From assembly GCA_045598945.1 (NCBI GenBank), contig JAZRVD010000168.1:1-49636 (forward strand): a DNA stretch of 49,636 nt. Reading direction: 5' to 3'. The notes under the pieces were generated by a model, which worked only from the letters and a program-made list of their open reading frames with translations, searched no databases and was not told the DNA's origin. Shown piece after piece: positions 25,418 through 33,169 of the stretch. This stretch comes from Colimorpha sp045598945 (lineage in GTDB: Bacteria > Bacteroidota > Bacteroidia > Bacteroidales > P3). Position 1 is the stretch's first letter. Each line of letters starts with the position of its first letter. Position numbers and translations under genes: made by a program.

Positions 25418-26023
25418 ATGGCAAGATATACTGGTCCTAAAACCAAAATCGCTCGCAAATTCCACGAGCCTATATACGGTCCCGACAAGGTTTATGAAAG
25501 AAAAAACTATGCCCCTGGTATGCATGGTCAAAACCGTCGTCGTGGCAAGGTCTCTGAGTATGGCACTCAGCTTCAAGAAAAACAAAAAGCCAAATATACT
25601 TACGGCATCCTCGAACGTCAGTTCCGTAAGCTTTATGCCGAGGCTTCCCGTCGCGGTGGTATCACTGGCGAGGTCCTCCTCCAGCTTATCGAATCCCGTC
25701 TCGACAACGTCGTCTATCGTCTCAATATTGCTCGCAGCCGCGCACAAGCTCGTCAGCTCGTCTCACATTGCCACATCACTGTCAATGGCGCTGTCGTAAA
25801 TATCCCTTCGTATACTCTGAAAGAAGGCGATGTCGTCGCTGTTCGTGAACGCTCCAAATCTTTAGAAGTTATCACCGACTCTCTCGCCTCTAACTCTAAG
25901 GGTTATCCTTGGCTCGAGTGGGACAACGCTTCTATGTCTGGCCGCTTCCTCAATTATCCACAGCGCTCCGATATACCGGAATCTATCAATGAGCAGCTCA
26001 TCGTCGAGCTCTACTCTAAGTAG
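25418..26023 (+). CDS. rpsD: 30S ribosomal protein S4 (zinc-free type)
   Basis: 201 residues. Primary 16S binder and, in E. coli, repressor of the alpha operon. The N-terminus (MARYTGPKTKIARKFHEPIYG) has no Cys cluster, so it is the zinc-free type. The S4 RNA-binding domain is at ESRLDNVVYRLNIARSRAQARQLVSHCHITVNG. The end, SDIPESINEQLIVELYSK, is typical. The spacer after it contains two mutually exclusive hairpins. Confidence 0.98.
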   Translation: MARYTGPKTKIARKFHEPIYGPDKVYERKNYAPGMHGQNRRRGKVSEYGTQLQEKQKAKYTYGILERQFRKLYAEASRRGGITGEVLLQLIESRLDNVVYRLNIARSRAQARQLVSHCHITVNGAVVNIPSYTLKEGDVVAVRERSKSLEVITDSLASNSKGYPWLEWDNASMSGRFLNYPQRSDIPESINEQLIVELYSK

Positions 26024-26045
26024 TAATTTTTGAGCGAAGATAATC

Positions 26046-26131
26046 AGATTTTCAGATCGTCAGAACTTCAGACCGACGTTGCTGAAATCTGCATCTCAGG
26101 TGTGCTGCATTTTTCTATGGTCTGAAAATCT
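26046..26131 (+). promoter_or_regulatory. Alternative RNA hairpins between rpsD and rpoA
   Basis: AGATTTTCAGA (26046-26056) is perfectly complementary to TCTGAAAATCT (26121-26131). TTCAGACC (26067-26074) is complementary to GGTCTGAA (26119-26126). Both use 26121-26126, so only one can form at a time. The rpoA start follows 21 bases later. This looks like a switchable leader that could set RpoA output, perhaps through S4; the ligand is a guess. Confidence 0.5.
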
Positions 26132-26151
26132 TAATTGAAATCTTTTTACAA

Positions 26152-27144
26152 ATGTCAATATTATCATTCCAAAAACCCGACAAGGTTGTTATGCTCGAAG
26201 CTGATGACTTCCGTGGCACTTTTGAGTTTCGTCCTCTTGAGCCTGGTTACGGCACTACTATCGGCAATGCACTTCGTCGAGTCCTCTTGTCTTCGCTCGA
26301 AGGTTTCGCTATCACTTCTGTTCGTATCGACGGTGTCGACCATGAATTCTCTTCGCTGAAAGGCGTTACCGAGGATATGACCGACATTATCCTTACACTC
26401 AAGCAGGTGCGTTTCCTCCGCAAAATCGATGACCAAGACAGTGAAAAACGTGATTTCGTGATTTCTGGTCAGACCGTCTTCAAGGCTGGCGACCTTAATA
26501 GTCACCTTAATGTTTTTCAAGTCCTCAATCCAGACCTCGAAATATGCCACATGGAGGCTGACACTTCTCTGCATATCGAACTTAACATCGAAAAAGGCTG
26601 TGGCTATGTCCCTTCCGATGAAAATAAGAAGCCTTCTGATCATATCGGTGTCATTGCTATCGACTCTATTCATACTCCTATCAAGAATGTGAAGTATGAA
26701 GTCTCCGACTATCGTGTCGAGCAGCGTACCGATTATGAAAAGCTTACTTTCGAAATCGAAACGGACGGCTCTATTCATCCTAAGGAAGCTCTTAAAGAGG
26801 CTGCACATATCCTTATACAGCACTTTATGCTCTTCTCCGATGAACGTATCACTCTCGAGGTTGAGACTAAACAGCCTGTCGCTGAACTCGATGAGACTAC
26901 CAATCATATTCGTCAGCTCCTTATGACCAAGCTCACCGATTTGGATCTCTCTGTCCGCGCTCTCAACTGCTTGAAAGCCGCTGAGGTCGAAACCTTGGGC
27001 GATTTGGTCAAATACAACAAATCCGACCTGTTGAAGTTCCGCAACTTCGGCAAAAAGTCACTTACCGAGCTTGAAAATCTTGTCGCTTCCAAGAAATTGG
27101 AGTTCGGTATGAATGTTTCAAAGTATAATTTAGATAAAGAATAG
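26152..27144 (+). CDS. rpoA: RNA polymerase alpha subunit
   Basis: 330 residues. Scaffolds RNA polymerase assembly through the N-terminal domain and binds UP elements and activators through the C-terminal domain. The N-terminal EPGYGTTIGNALRRVLLSSLEGFAI signature is at residues 30-55. The C-terminal domain begins near 250 with LDLSVRALNCLKAAEVETLGDLV, keeping the DNA-contacting Arg, and ends GKKSLTELENLVASKKLEFGM. Only six bases before rplQ. Confidence 0.98.
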   Translation: MSILSFQKPDKVVMLEADDFRGTFEFRPLEPGYGTTIGNALRRVLLSSLEGFAITSVRIDGVDHEFSSLKGVTEDMTDIILTLKQVRFLRKIDDQDSEKRDFVISGQTVFKAGDLNSHLNVFQVLNPDLEICHMEADTSLHIELNIEKGCGYVPSDENKKPSDHIGVIAIDSIHTPIKNVKYEVSDYRVEQRTDYEKLTFEIETDGSIHPKEALKEAAHILIQHFMLFSDERITLEVETKQPVAELDETTNHIRQLLMTKLTDLDLSVRALNCLKAAEVETLGDLVKYNKSDLLKFRNFGKKSLTELENLVASKKLEFGMNVSKYNLDKE

Positions 27145-27150
27145 TAAGTT

Positions 27151-27624
27151 ATGAGACACGGTTGCAAAGTTAATCATCTGTCAAGAACTCACGCTCATAG
27201 AGTAGCAATGCTCTCTAATATGGCCTCTTCGCTTATTCTTCAAAAGCGTATCGAGACCACAGTGGCCAAAGCTAAGGCTCTTAAAGTTTATGTTGAACCT
27301 CTTATCACTCGTTCCAAGGAAGACACTATGAACAACCGTCGCGTTGTTTTTAGCTACCTTCATCAGAAGGATGCCGTCAACGAGCTTTTCCGTAATGTCT
27401 CCGTCAAGGTCGCTAACCGCCCCGGTGGTTATACTCGCATCCTTAAGACCGGTATCCGTCGTGGCGACAACAGTGAGATGTGCATCATCGAACTTGTCGA
27501 CTATAACGAGAACATGCTGAAAGAGGCTACCGAGAAGAAGAGCCGCTCTACTCGTCGTTCACGTTCTAAAAAATCTGATGCTCCTGCTCAGGTTGAGAAC
27601 ACTACCGAAAATAGCGCTGAGTAA
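27151..27624 (+). CDS. rplQ: 50S ribosomal protein L17
   Basis: 157 residues. Near the tunnel exit. MRHGCKVNHLSRTHAHRVAMLSNMASSLI and the KAKALKVYVEPLITRSKEDT segment are standard. After about residue 122 there is a charged, Ser/Arg/Lys-rich tail ending ENTTENSAE that makes it longer than the E. coli protein; a tail of this kind is common in the phylum. Last gene of the superoperon, 61 bases before a strong terminator. Confidence 0.97.
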   Translation: MRHGCKVNHLSRTHAHRVAMLSNMASSLILQKRIETTVAKAKALKVYVEPLITRSKEDTMNNRRVVFSYLHQKDAVNELFRNVSVKVANRPGGYTRILKTGIRRGDNSEMCIIELVDYNENMLKEATEKKSRSTRRSRSKKSDAPAQVENTTENSAE

Positions 27625-27685
27625 TTCTTGGTTTTGTCATTCCATTATTATTCACTAATTTTTAGTTGAATTTCTGGAATAATAC

Positions 27686-27726
27686 AAAGGAATGTCAAGG
27701 TTCCCGTACCTTGCATTCCTTTTTTT
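27686..27726 (+). terminator. Terminator of the ribosomal superoperon
   Basis: AAAGGAATG (27686-27694) with CATTCCTTT (27714-27722), plus CAAGGT (27696-27701) with ACCTTG (27708-27713), form a 15-bp stem with one bulged T. The loop is six bases and the stem runs into a run of seven Ts (27720-27726). This is the first strong terminator after the rpsL promoter. Confidence 0.92.
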
Positions 27727-27808
27727 GAGAATTTTAATCGAAGTCCTGTTTTTATTCGCCTCCCTTTTTGTCGAATTGAAATCAGCTCTTTCTAAAAAAT
27801 ATTTCATT

Positions 27809-29101
27809 ATGTCACAAATTATTGGTATCAAAGGCCGCCAGATTCTTGACTCACGCGGCAATCCTACAGTAGAAGTCGAAGTCTATACCGAGCAAGGTGC
27901 TTTTGGCCGTGCCTCCGTCCCGTCGGGTGCTTCTACTGGTGTTCATGAAGCTTGCGAACTTCGTGATGACGACAAATCTGTGTATATGGGCAAGGGCGTT
28001 CTCAACGCTGTTAACAATGTAAACACTGTCCTCAACGAGGAACTTCGTGGTATGTATGTCGAAGAGCAGAAAGCTATCGATATGAAGATGATTGAGCTTG
28101 ATGGCACCCCCAATAAGTCTCGTCTCGGTGCTAATGCTATCCTCGGTGTCTCTCTTGCTTGTGCCAAGGCAGCGGCCATGGAGTCTGGTCAGGAACTTTA
28201 CCGTTATCTGGGTGGCTGTGGCGCTTACACTCTGCCTATCCCTATGATGAACATCCTCAATGGTGGCTCTCATGCGGACAACTCTATCGATTTCCAAGAG
28301 TTCATGATTATGCCTGTTGGTGCTCCTACCTTCAGCGAGGCTTTGCGCATGGGCGCCGAGGTATTCCACAACCTCCGCAAGGTGCTTAAGGACAAAGGTA
28401 TGTCTACCAATGTTGGCGACGAAGGCGGTTTCGCACCTAATCTCGGGTCCAATAAAGATGCTATCGAGTGCATTCTTAAGGCTATTGAAAATGCTGGCTA
28501 TCGTCCAGGCGAGGATGTCTATATCGCTCTCGATGCTGCTTCTTCTGAGTTCTATGATGAGAAGAAAAATGTGTATAAGCTTAAGTGGAGCACAGGCGAG
28601 GAACTCACTCCTTCGCAGATGGTCGACTTCTGGGGCGACTGGGTGAAGCAATATCCTGTCATCTCTATCGAGGACGGTATGGCCGAAGACGACTGGGACG
28701 GCTGGAAACTTCTTACCGACAAGATTGGCGACTGTTGCCAGCTTGTTGGCGACGACCTGTTTGTTACCAATGTTGAGCGTCTTCGCATGGGTCTCGACCG
28801 CAAGGTCGCCAATTCGATACTTGTAAAGCTCAATCAGATTGGTTCCCTCACCGAGACTATCGATGCTGTCAACCTCGCTCTTCGCAACAAATATACGGCC
28901 ATCATCTCTCACCGCTCTGGTGAGACTGAGGACACCACCATTGCTGACCTCGTCGTTGCTATGAATGCTGGTCTGATAAAGACAGGTAGCGCAAGCCGTA
29001 CCGATCGTATATGCAAATACAATCAGCTTATGCGTATCGAGGATGCTCTTAAAGATCAGGCCTACTATCTTGGTAAGGACTTTAAGTTTATCAAGCGTTA
29101 A
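27809..29101 (+). CDS. eno: Enolase (phosphopyruvate hydratase)
   Basis: 430 residues. Interconverts 2-phosphoglycerate and phosphoenolpyruvate in glycolysis; cytoplasmic, Mg-dependent. I chose ATG 27809 (MSQIIGIKGRQILDSRGNPTVEVEV) because it gives the family N-terminus; the frame is open to 27692 but that stretch overlaps the upstream terminator. VPSGASTGVHEACELRD, NVGDEGGFAPNL (general-acid Glu), SIEDGMAEDDW, GDDLFVTN, the catalytic Lys in SILVKLNQIGSLTE and SHRSGETEDTTIADL are all present. The spacer after rplQ has the superoperon terminator; no clear promoter box was found before eno. Confidence 0.98.
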   Translation: MSQIIGIKGRQILDSRGNPTVEVEVYTEQGAFGRASVPSGASTGVHEACELRDDDKSVYMGKGVLNAVNNVNTVLNEELRGMYVEEQKAIDMKMIELDGTPNKSRLGANAILGVSLACAKAAAMESGQELYRYLGGCGAYTLPIPMMNILNGGSHADNSIDFQEFMIMPVGAPTFSEALRMGAEVFHNLRKVLKDKGMSTNVGDEGGFAPNLGSNKDAIECILKAIENAGYRPGEDVYIALDAASSEFYDEKKNVYKLKWSTGEELTPSQMVDFWGDWVKQYPVISIEDGMAEDDWDGWKLLTDKIGDCCQLVGDDLFVTNVERLRMGLDRKVANSILVKLNQIGSLTETIDAVNLALRNKYTAIISHRSGETEDTTIADLVVAMNAGLIKTGSASRTDRICKYNQLMRIEDALKDQAYYLGKDFKFIKR

Positions 29102-29125
29102 TTTATTCTATTCGCTGTTTACAAG

Positions 29126-29157
29126 GCAGGAGCTTGTTGTTGCAAGCTCCTGCTTTT
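29126..29157 (+). terminator. Terminator of eno
   Basis: A perfect 11-bp stem, GCAGGAGCTTG (29126-29136) with CAAGCTCCTGC (29143-29153), is followed by TTTTCT. It separates eno from the converging methyltransferase gene that ends at 29158. Confidence 0.88.
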
Positions 29158-30414
29158 CTATTGCATGTGTGCATTGTCGGCAGTGCACCGCCTGCATACA
29201 TATCCTTTTCTCTTGCCGCAGCATGTTGTGGCGATGATAAATAGGCTGCCGCCCTCGTCTATTTTTAGCTGCTGTTGTAGGTTTGCTGCTGTTACGGGAT
29301 AGTTGCGTGTTATTATATGGGCTCTTGGCTTTTTTTTGTTTTGTTGCGTCGAGTCGTATTGTCTTATTGCTGCTGCAGTCTCTTTGGCATTGAGGGCAAC
29401 CTCTTGCAATATTTCAAAATCTCTCCCCGGGAAATCATCTATCCTTTCTGCACTGGTGTACAAATGGCTGTTTCTGTCTATTTTCTTGCATTTGTAGTGT
29501 AGTGTAAGCGCCTTGAACAGTCCTCCTTTGAGTATGGTAACGTTGGGCTCGTAAAGGTATCTCTCCATATATGTGGCATATATCGCGTCGCAAGTCTCTT
29601 CTTCGTGTTTTGTAAAGGTCAGCTCGTTCATTGTCGTGCCGTTGTGGTGCATGTCGCAGCATGTTATCTTTGGCTCGTGGCATCTCTCTTTTTGGCATGC
29701 AAAAAGCACCTCTTTGCATTCGTTGTCTATCGACACTATGTGTATCTCGTGCAGGCTTTCTCCCAATTCAACGCATGCGGTGTTAATGTCAATCATTGGT
29801 GAAGCTTTTATTACAAGCCTGTTGCAGTGGAGCAGTATTGTCGCAAGGTGTGGTAGCAGGTTGGGGGTGCAGTTGGCGAAAGCTGCTACGCGTTTCCCAT
29901 TCTCGTTACGTCGTGCCGGGTCGATATATATTGTGTCGTAGAGTCTGTCGCTATTGGTTACCCATGCTATGCTGTCGGCATTGTATATGTCTATGTTGTC
30001 AACCCCCATTGTCTTTATGTTGTGCCGCATGTTGTCGCATAGCTCTGTAGTTTGCTCTATATAGTCTATGTGTCTTGCTCTCTCTGCCGCCAGTAGGGTG
30101 TCTATCCCCATGCCTCCTGTCATGTCGCAGACGTATGACTCATTGGCAACAAATAGTTGGGCTTTGTGTTGTGCTGTCTGTTCCGACGAGCTTTGCTCTC
30201 GGTTAATGTGTGGTGGGTACCAGAATTTTGGGTGTGTGCTTATCTTTGGCCATTTTGCTGCTGCTTGTTTTATTCCCTCCAATTGCTGTGCCACCATTTT
30301 CAAGTCTATGTCGGGGTATCGTTTTTGCTGTAGCAACAGTGTTATGGAGTCCTCGTTGCGATGTTGCGAGGCGAAGGATAGTATCTTTTCGTAATCAGAC
30401 TCTGTCATTGCCAT
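29158..30414 (-). CDS. SAM-dependent methyltransferase with THUMP-like domain
   Basis: 418 residues. The SAM-binding motif CDMTGGMGID is at 96-105 and an IDPARR motif at 164-169, the pattern of a conserved Bacteroidota group of class I methyltransferases. The C-terminal part (RAHIITRNYPVTAANLQQQLKI, then GSLFIIATTCCGKRKGYVCRR) matches the small THUMP-like domain found in that group. This suggests an RNA substrate, but the exact target is not known. Last gene of the leftward cluster, 66 bases after the nucleotidyltransferase gene. A hairpin (30422-30429 with 30449-30456) lies in that spacer but without a T run. Either Met1 or Met3 could be the start. Confidence 0.8.
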   Translation of the reverse strand: MAMTESDYEKILSFASQHRNEDSITLLLQQKRYPDIDLKMVAQQLEGIKQAAAKWPKISTHPKFWYPPHINREQSSSEQTAQHKAQLFVANESYVCDMTGGMGIDTLLAAERARHIDYIEQTTELCDNMRHNIKTMGVDNIDIYNADSIAWVTNSDRLYDTIYIDPARRNENGKRVAAFANCTPNLLPHLATILLHCNRLVIKASPMIDINTACVELGESLHEIHIVSIDNECKEVLFACQKERCHEPKITCCDMHHNGTTMNELTFTKHEEETCDAIYATYMERYLYEPNVTILKGGLFKALTLHYKCKKIDRNSHLYTSAERIDDFPGRDFEILQEVALNAKETAAAIRQYDSTQQNKKKPRAHIITRNYPVTAANLQQQLKIDEGGSLFIIATTCCGKRKGYVCRRCTADNAHMQ

Positions 30415-30421
30415 ATTATAG

Positions 30422-30456
30422 TAGCGAGGGCGTACTGTGTCAGCGCGTCCTCGCTA
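30422..30456 (-). other. Hairpin before the methyltransferase gene
   Basis: TAGCGAGG (30422-30429) pairs with CCTCGCTA (30449-30456), with extra GCG/CGC pairing inside. On the minus strand it is followed by TATAAT rather than a T run, only 8 bases before the start codon. It could limit translation or be a processing site. Confidence 0.4.
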
Positions 30457-30480
30457 TAAATGTTGTATTGTTTGTGTTGT

Positions 30481-31371
30481 TTAGTATTCTCCTGCTTCGT
30501 GCAGCTGGCGGAATTTCTCCACTACCATGGGGCGGTCTTCTTTGTAGGTAACGCCAAACCATTGAGCGGTTGTTGTCAGCACTCGCATTGTGGCGTATTT
30601 GCTTTGTATCAGCTTGGTTACAGCCAATGGCACATAGTATTCCGATTTCATCTCTTGACCGCGTTCCTTAAGAAATTCCACAAAGAGCTCTTCGCTTTTC
30701 TCAAAGTAGTCGGGGGTAAATCCAAAGAGGTTCATTGACACTATTGTCTCTGGTGGCAGTGGGTGTTTGCTGCCGTCGTTGTTGGTGTAGGCTATTGTGT
30801 CGCCTTCGCGTGCTATCGAGGTGCGTTCTGTTACTGTGTCGAGGTTGCCGTTGGCATCTATCACGCATACGCCGCGGCTTACCGAGCCGTTTTCGGATAG
30901 TGTGTTGCATAGTTTGTAGCCCACCATGCAATATTCTCCCTTTTTGCCTTTAAGTTTTTTCAGGTATTCTGCCATTTTGGCAAAGCCGTCACGTCCGTAG
31001 AAGTCGTCGGCGTTGATGATGGCAAAAGGTTCGTGTATCTCATCTTTTGCCATTAGCAGGGCATGGTTGGTGCCCCAAGGCTTTTCGCGTCCTTCAGGCA
31101 CGCTAAAGCCTTTGGGCAGCTTGTCAAGCTCTTGGTATACGTATCTTACCTCTATGGCATTGTTGTATCGCTCGGCGTTAAATACTTTCTTGAACTCGTC
31201 GGCAAAGCTGTGGCGGATTACGAATACCACTTTGCCGAAGCCTGTGCGTATTGCATCTTTGACGGAATAGTCGAGTATTGCCTCGCCGTGAGGACCTAAG
31301 CCGTCCATCTGTTTGAGTCCGCCGTAGCGGCTGCCCATGCCTGCCGCCAATACGAGTAGTGATGGTTTCAT
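30481..31371 (-). CDS. Sugar-phosphate nucleotidyltransferase-like protein
   Basis: 296 residues. N-terminal GT-A type nucleotidyltransferase signature LAAGMGSRYGGLKQM (8-22) and a metal-binding INADDFYGRDG near 118. These are characteristic of enzymes that join a sugar 1-phosphate to a nucleotide. The middle and end (ENGSVSRGVCVID, VSMNLFGFTPDYFE, WFGVTYKEDRP) match a conserved Bacteroidota family whose substrate I do not know. It resembles UTP- or dTTP-dependent enzymes but lacks features that would decide. 37 bases after tadA on the same strand, so probably co-transcribed. Confidence 0.8.
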   Translation of the reverse strand: MKPSLLVLAAGMGSRYGGLKQMDGLGPHGEAILDYSVKDAIRTGFGKVVFVIRHSFADEFKKVFNAERYNNAIEVRYVYQELDKLPKGFSVPEGREKPWGTNHALLMAKDEIHEPFAIINADDFYGRDGFAKMAEYLKKLKGKKGEYCMVGYKLCNTLSENGSVSRGVCVIDANGNLDTVTERTSIAREGDTIAYTNNDGSKHPLPPETIVSMNLFGFTPDYFEKSEELFVEFLKERGQEMKSEYYVPLAVTKLIQSKYATMRVLTTTAQWFGVTYKEDRPMVVEKFRQLHEAGEY

Positions 31372-31408
31372 ATCGGTTGTTTTGTTGTTATATAAATGTT
31401 TTTTTGTT

Positions 31409-31849
31409 TTATCGTCGTTCTTTGAAAAACCTTTTTAGTAGTGCTTCGCTCTCGTCTTTTAGTATGCCGTTGCATACTTCTGTGCGTGGATGGAGCATCT
31501 CTCTGCCTATCCGTTCAAAGCCTCGCTTGGGGTCGCTTGCACCGTATACTATCCTGCTTATCTGTGTCCATCCTGCTGCGCCGGCGCACATCACGCAAGG
31601 CTCTAATGTAACGTATAGCGTGCAGTCGGTCAGGTATTTTGCTCCTAAGGCTTCGGCGGCTGCTGTATAGGCGAGCATCTCTGCATGTGCTGTTACGTCG
31701 TTTAGTCTTTCTGTATTGTTGTGTGTGCGTGCCAGTATGCGCTCATGACATACTATTATTGCTCCTACTGGTATCTCTCCTTCGTCGTATGCCGTTTGTG
31801 CCTCCTGTAGCGCTATGCGCATGTAGTATTCATCGTCGTTGCTATACAT
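31409..31849 (-). CDS. tadA: tRNA-specific adenosine deaminase TadA
   Basis: 146 residues. Deaminates A34 of tRNA-Arg(ACG) to inosine so that one tRNA reads CGU, CGC and CGA. Zinc-site motifs: HAE (55-57, His ligand and catalytic Glu) and PCVMC (84-88, two Cys ligands). The N-terminal GEIPVGAIIV and C-terminal CNGILKDESEALLKRFFKERR are typical. It lies 10 bases after the LolA-like gene. Guanine deaminase and other cytidine-deaminase relatives are less likely given the TLEPCVMCAGA context. Confidence 0.95.
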   Translation of the reverse strand: MYSNDDEYYMRIALQEAQTAYDEGEIPVGAIIVCHERILARTHNNTERLNDVTAHAEMLAYTAAAEALGAKYLTDCTLYVTLEPCVMCAGAAGWTQISRIVYGASDPKRGFERIGREMLHPRTEVCNGILKDESEALLKRFFKERR

Positions 31850-31859
31850 TTTTTTTTTG

Positions 31860-32627
31860 TTAGTCGTATTTGAATATGTTTTTGTTCATGGGTATGAGGC
31901 GTGGAATATGGCGAGCAAAGGTTACTGTGTTGTGGTGCTGGTATGATTCGCTGCTCATTATCAAGCTTTCGTGTAGTGGCAGGTATTCTTCGTATGCACG
32001 CCAGTCTATGTGGTTGTCGCCTATGTCTTTTGAATTTTTGCCCTGTATGGTCGTCGACTCGGTGCATAGAAACAGCAGTCCGCTGGTTTTTTCAAAGAGG
32101 TACATTCGGTCGTATGTCTCTGGCGAGCTGACGGAGATACGGTATATCTTGTGGTTGTTAAAGGTGTATTCGCCGGCATAGCTTATCTCGTATCCCTTGT
32201 TATGTCTGTTGTATAGTGGCCCCCTGTAGTCGTATGCTTGAGTCATGTCGTTGTAGTGTATGTCGCTGGCGTCTATCCACATCTTTTGTTTGTAGTCGTA
32301 TTTTCTGTAGTATTTTATGCCGTTGTTATGGTATCCCTCATATAGTGTGTCGTGCATCCATACTTCTATTCGCACATTGTGTGGGTAGCCATACCACCGT
32401 CTCATCTTGCATGTGTCGTGTGGGGCGTTTCTCGTTACTATGGTGCTTTCTATTAGCAGTATGCTGTCGTGGGGTAGTGCTTCGTAGTTCATCAGCGTCA
32501 TAAAACGGGCGATGACAGCTTCGGCACTGTCGGCATTGCTTTTGGCTGTTGCAAATATCTCTTGTGCTTGTGTGCATGCTATTATGCAGATGCATGCTAT
32601 TATGGCACTTATTTTTTTCCTGTCCAT
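31860..32627 (-). CDS. Secreted LolA-like protein (function unknown)
   Basis: 255 residues with a signal peptide (basic MDRKK, hydrophobic core, cleavage likely after TQAQ). The body has regular beta-strand segments (MRRWYGYPHNVRIEVWMHD, KGYEISYAGEYTFNNHKIYRI, YLFEKTSGLLFLC) like the half-barrel of LolA/LppX and of outer-membrane lipoprotein-sorting proteins. The assignment is by pattern only. Its start overlaps the DUF4292 gene by 19 bases, so the products are probably made together. Both would act in the periplasm or at the outer membrane. Confidence 0.5.
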   Translation of the reverse strand: MDRKKISAIIACICIIACTQAQEIFATAKSNADSAEAVIARFMTLMNYEALPHDSILLIESTIVTRNAPHDTCKMRRWYGYPHNVRIEVWMHDTLYEGYHNNGIKYYRKYDYKQKMWIDASDIHYNDMTQAYDYRGPLYNRHNKGYEISYAGEYTFNNHKIYRISVSSPETYDRMYLFEKTSGLLFLCTESTTIQGKNSKDIGDNHIDWRAYEEYLPLHESLIMSSESYQHHNTVTFARHIPRLIPMNKNIFKYD

Positions 32628-33169
32628 ATCGGTTTCGAGCTTTGTGGTATGCTGAAAGGGTAGTGGAGTGGCGTGCTGCTATGGGTGTTGCGTTGCAACG
32701 TTATGTATAGTGTTGTGTTTACGCCTATCTTGGGAGCTTCTATTGTATATGATGTTTGTGTTGTGCCGTTGGCGAGAGCCTCTTCTATCATGTTCTGTAT
32801 CTTGTTAAAGCTTGTGCTGTAGCCTGTGATGCTATAGAGGTCGGTGTACGTGCCTGAAAAATGATTGTTGGTAACTTTTATATAGCATTCCACGCTGTCC
32901 TTTGTCAGTCGCATACGTCCCAGTTCTATTATTTTTCGTGCTGTCATCCATATCACGCTGTCGTGCTGGCTGCGCATTAGCAGGTCTACGCTCATTCCTT
33001 CGGCATTGCAGTTCAGCAACGTCTCGTTGCTTGTTGTCGTTTCGTGTGTCTCTGTTGATGTTATCTGCTGTGTGTGGTGGCAGGATGCAAGGCAGAAAAC
33101 TATCAATAATGTTGCAAGTGCTACTGTTGTATGCTTTCTTGCTATATGGCTTTTGTATGTATCTGTCAT
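32609..33169 (-). CDS. DUF4292-family lipoprotein
   Basis: 186 residues. Lipobox LASC with Cys30. MSVDLLMRSQHDSVIWMTARKIIELGRMRLTKDSVECYIKVTNNHFSGTYTDL-type sequence (residues 58-110) matches the core of DUF4292, a Bacteroidota lipoprotein family with a LolA-like fold. It is shorter than most members that I recall, which run to about 250 residues. Its start overlaps the TPR gene by four bases (ATGA type) and its end overlaps the LolA-like gene by 19. In many Bacteroidales a TPR protein, a DUF4292 protein and an EnvC-type peptidase are neighbours. Here the peptidase place is taken by the LolA-like gene. Confidence 0.75.
   Translation of the reverse strand: MTDTYKSHIARKHTTVALATLLIVFCLASCHHTQQITSTETHETTTSNETLLNCNAEGMSVDLLMRSQHDSVIWMTARKIIELGRMRLTKDSVECYIKVTNNHFSGTYTDLYSITGYSTSFNKIQNMIEEALANGTTQTSYTIEAPKIGVNTTLYITLQRNTHSSTPLHYPFSIPQSSKPIWTGKK

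Noticed and set aside
27851..28912. 353-residue open frame on the minus strand
   Set aside because: Antisense to eno with no recognisable domain.
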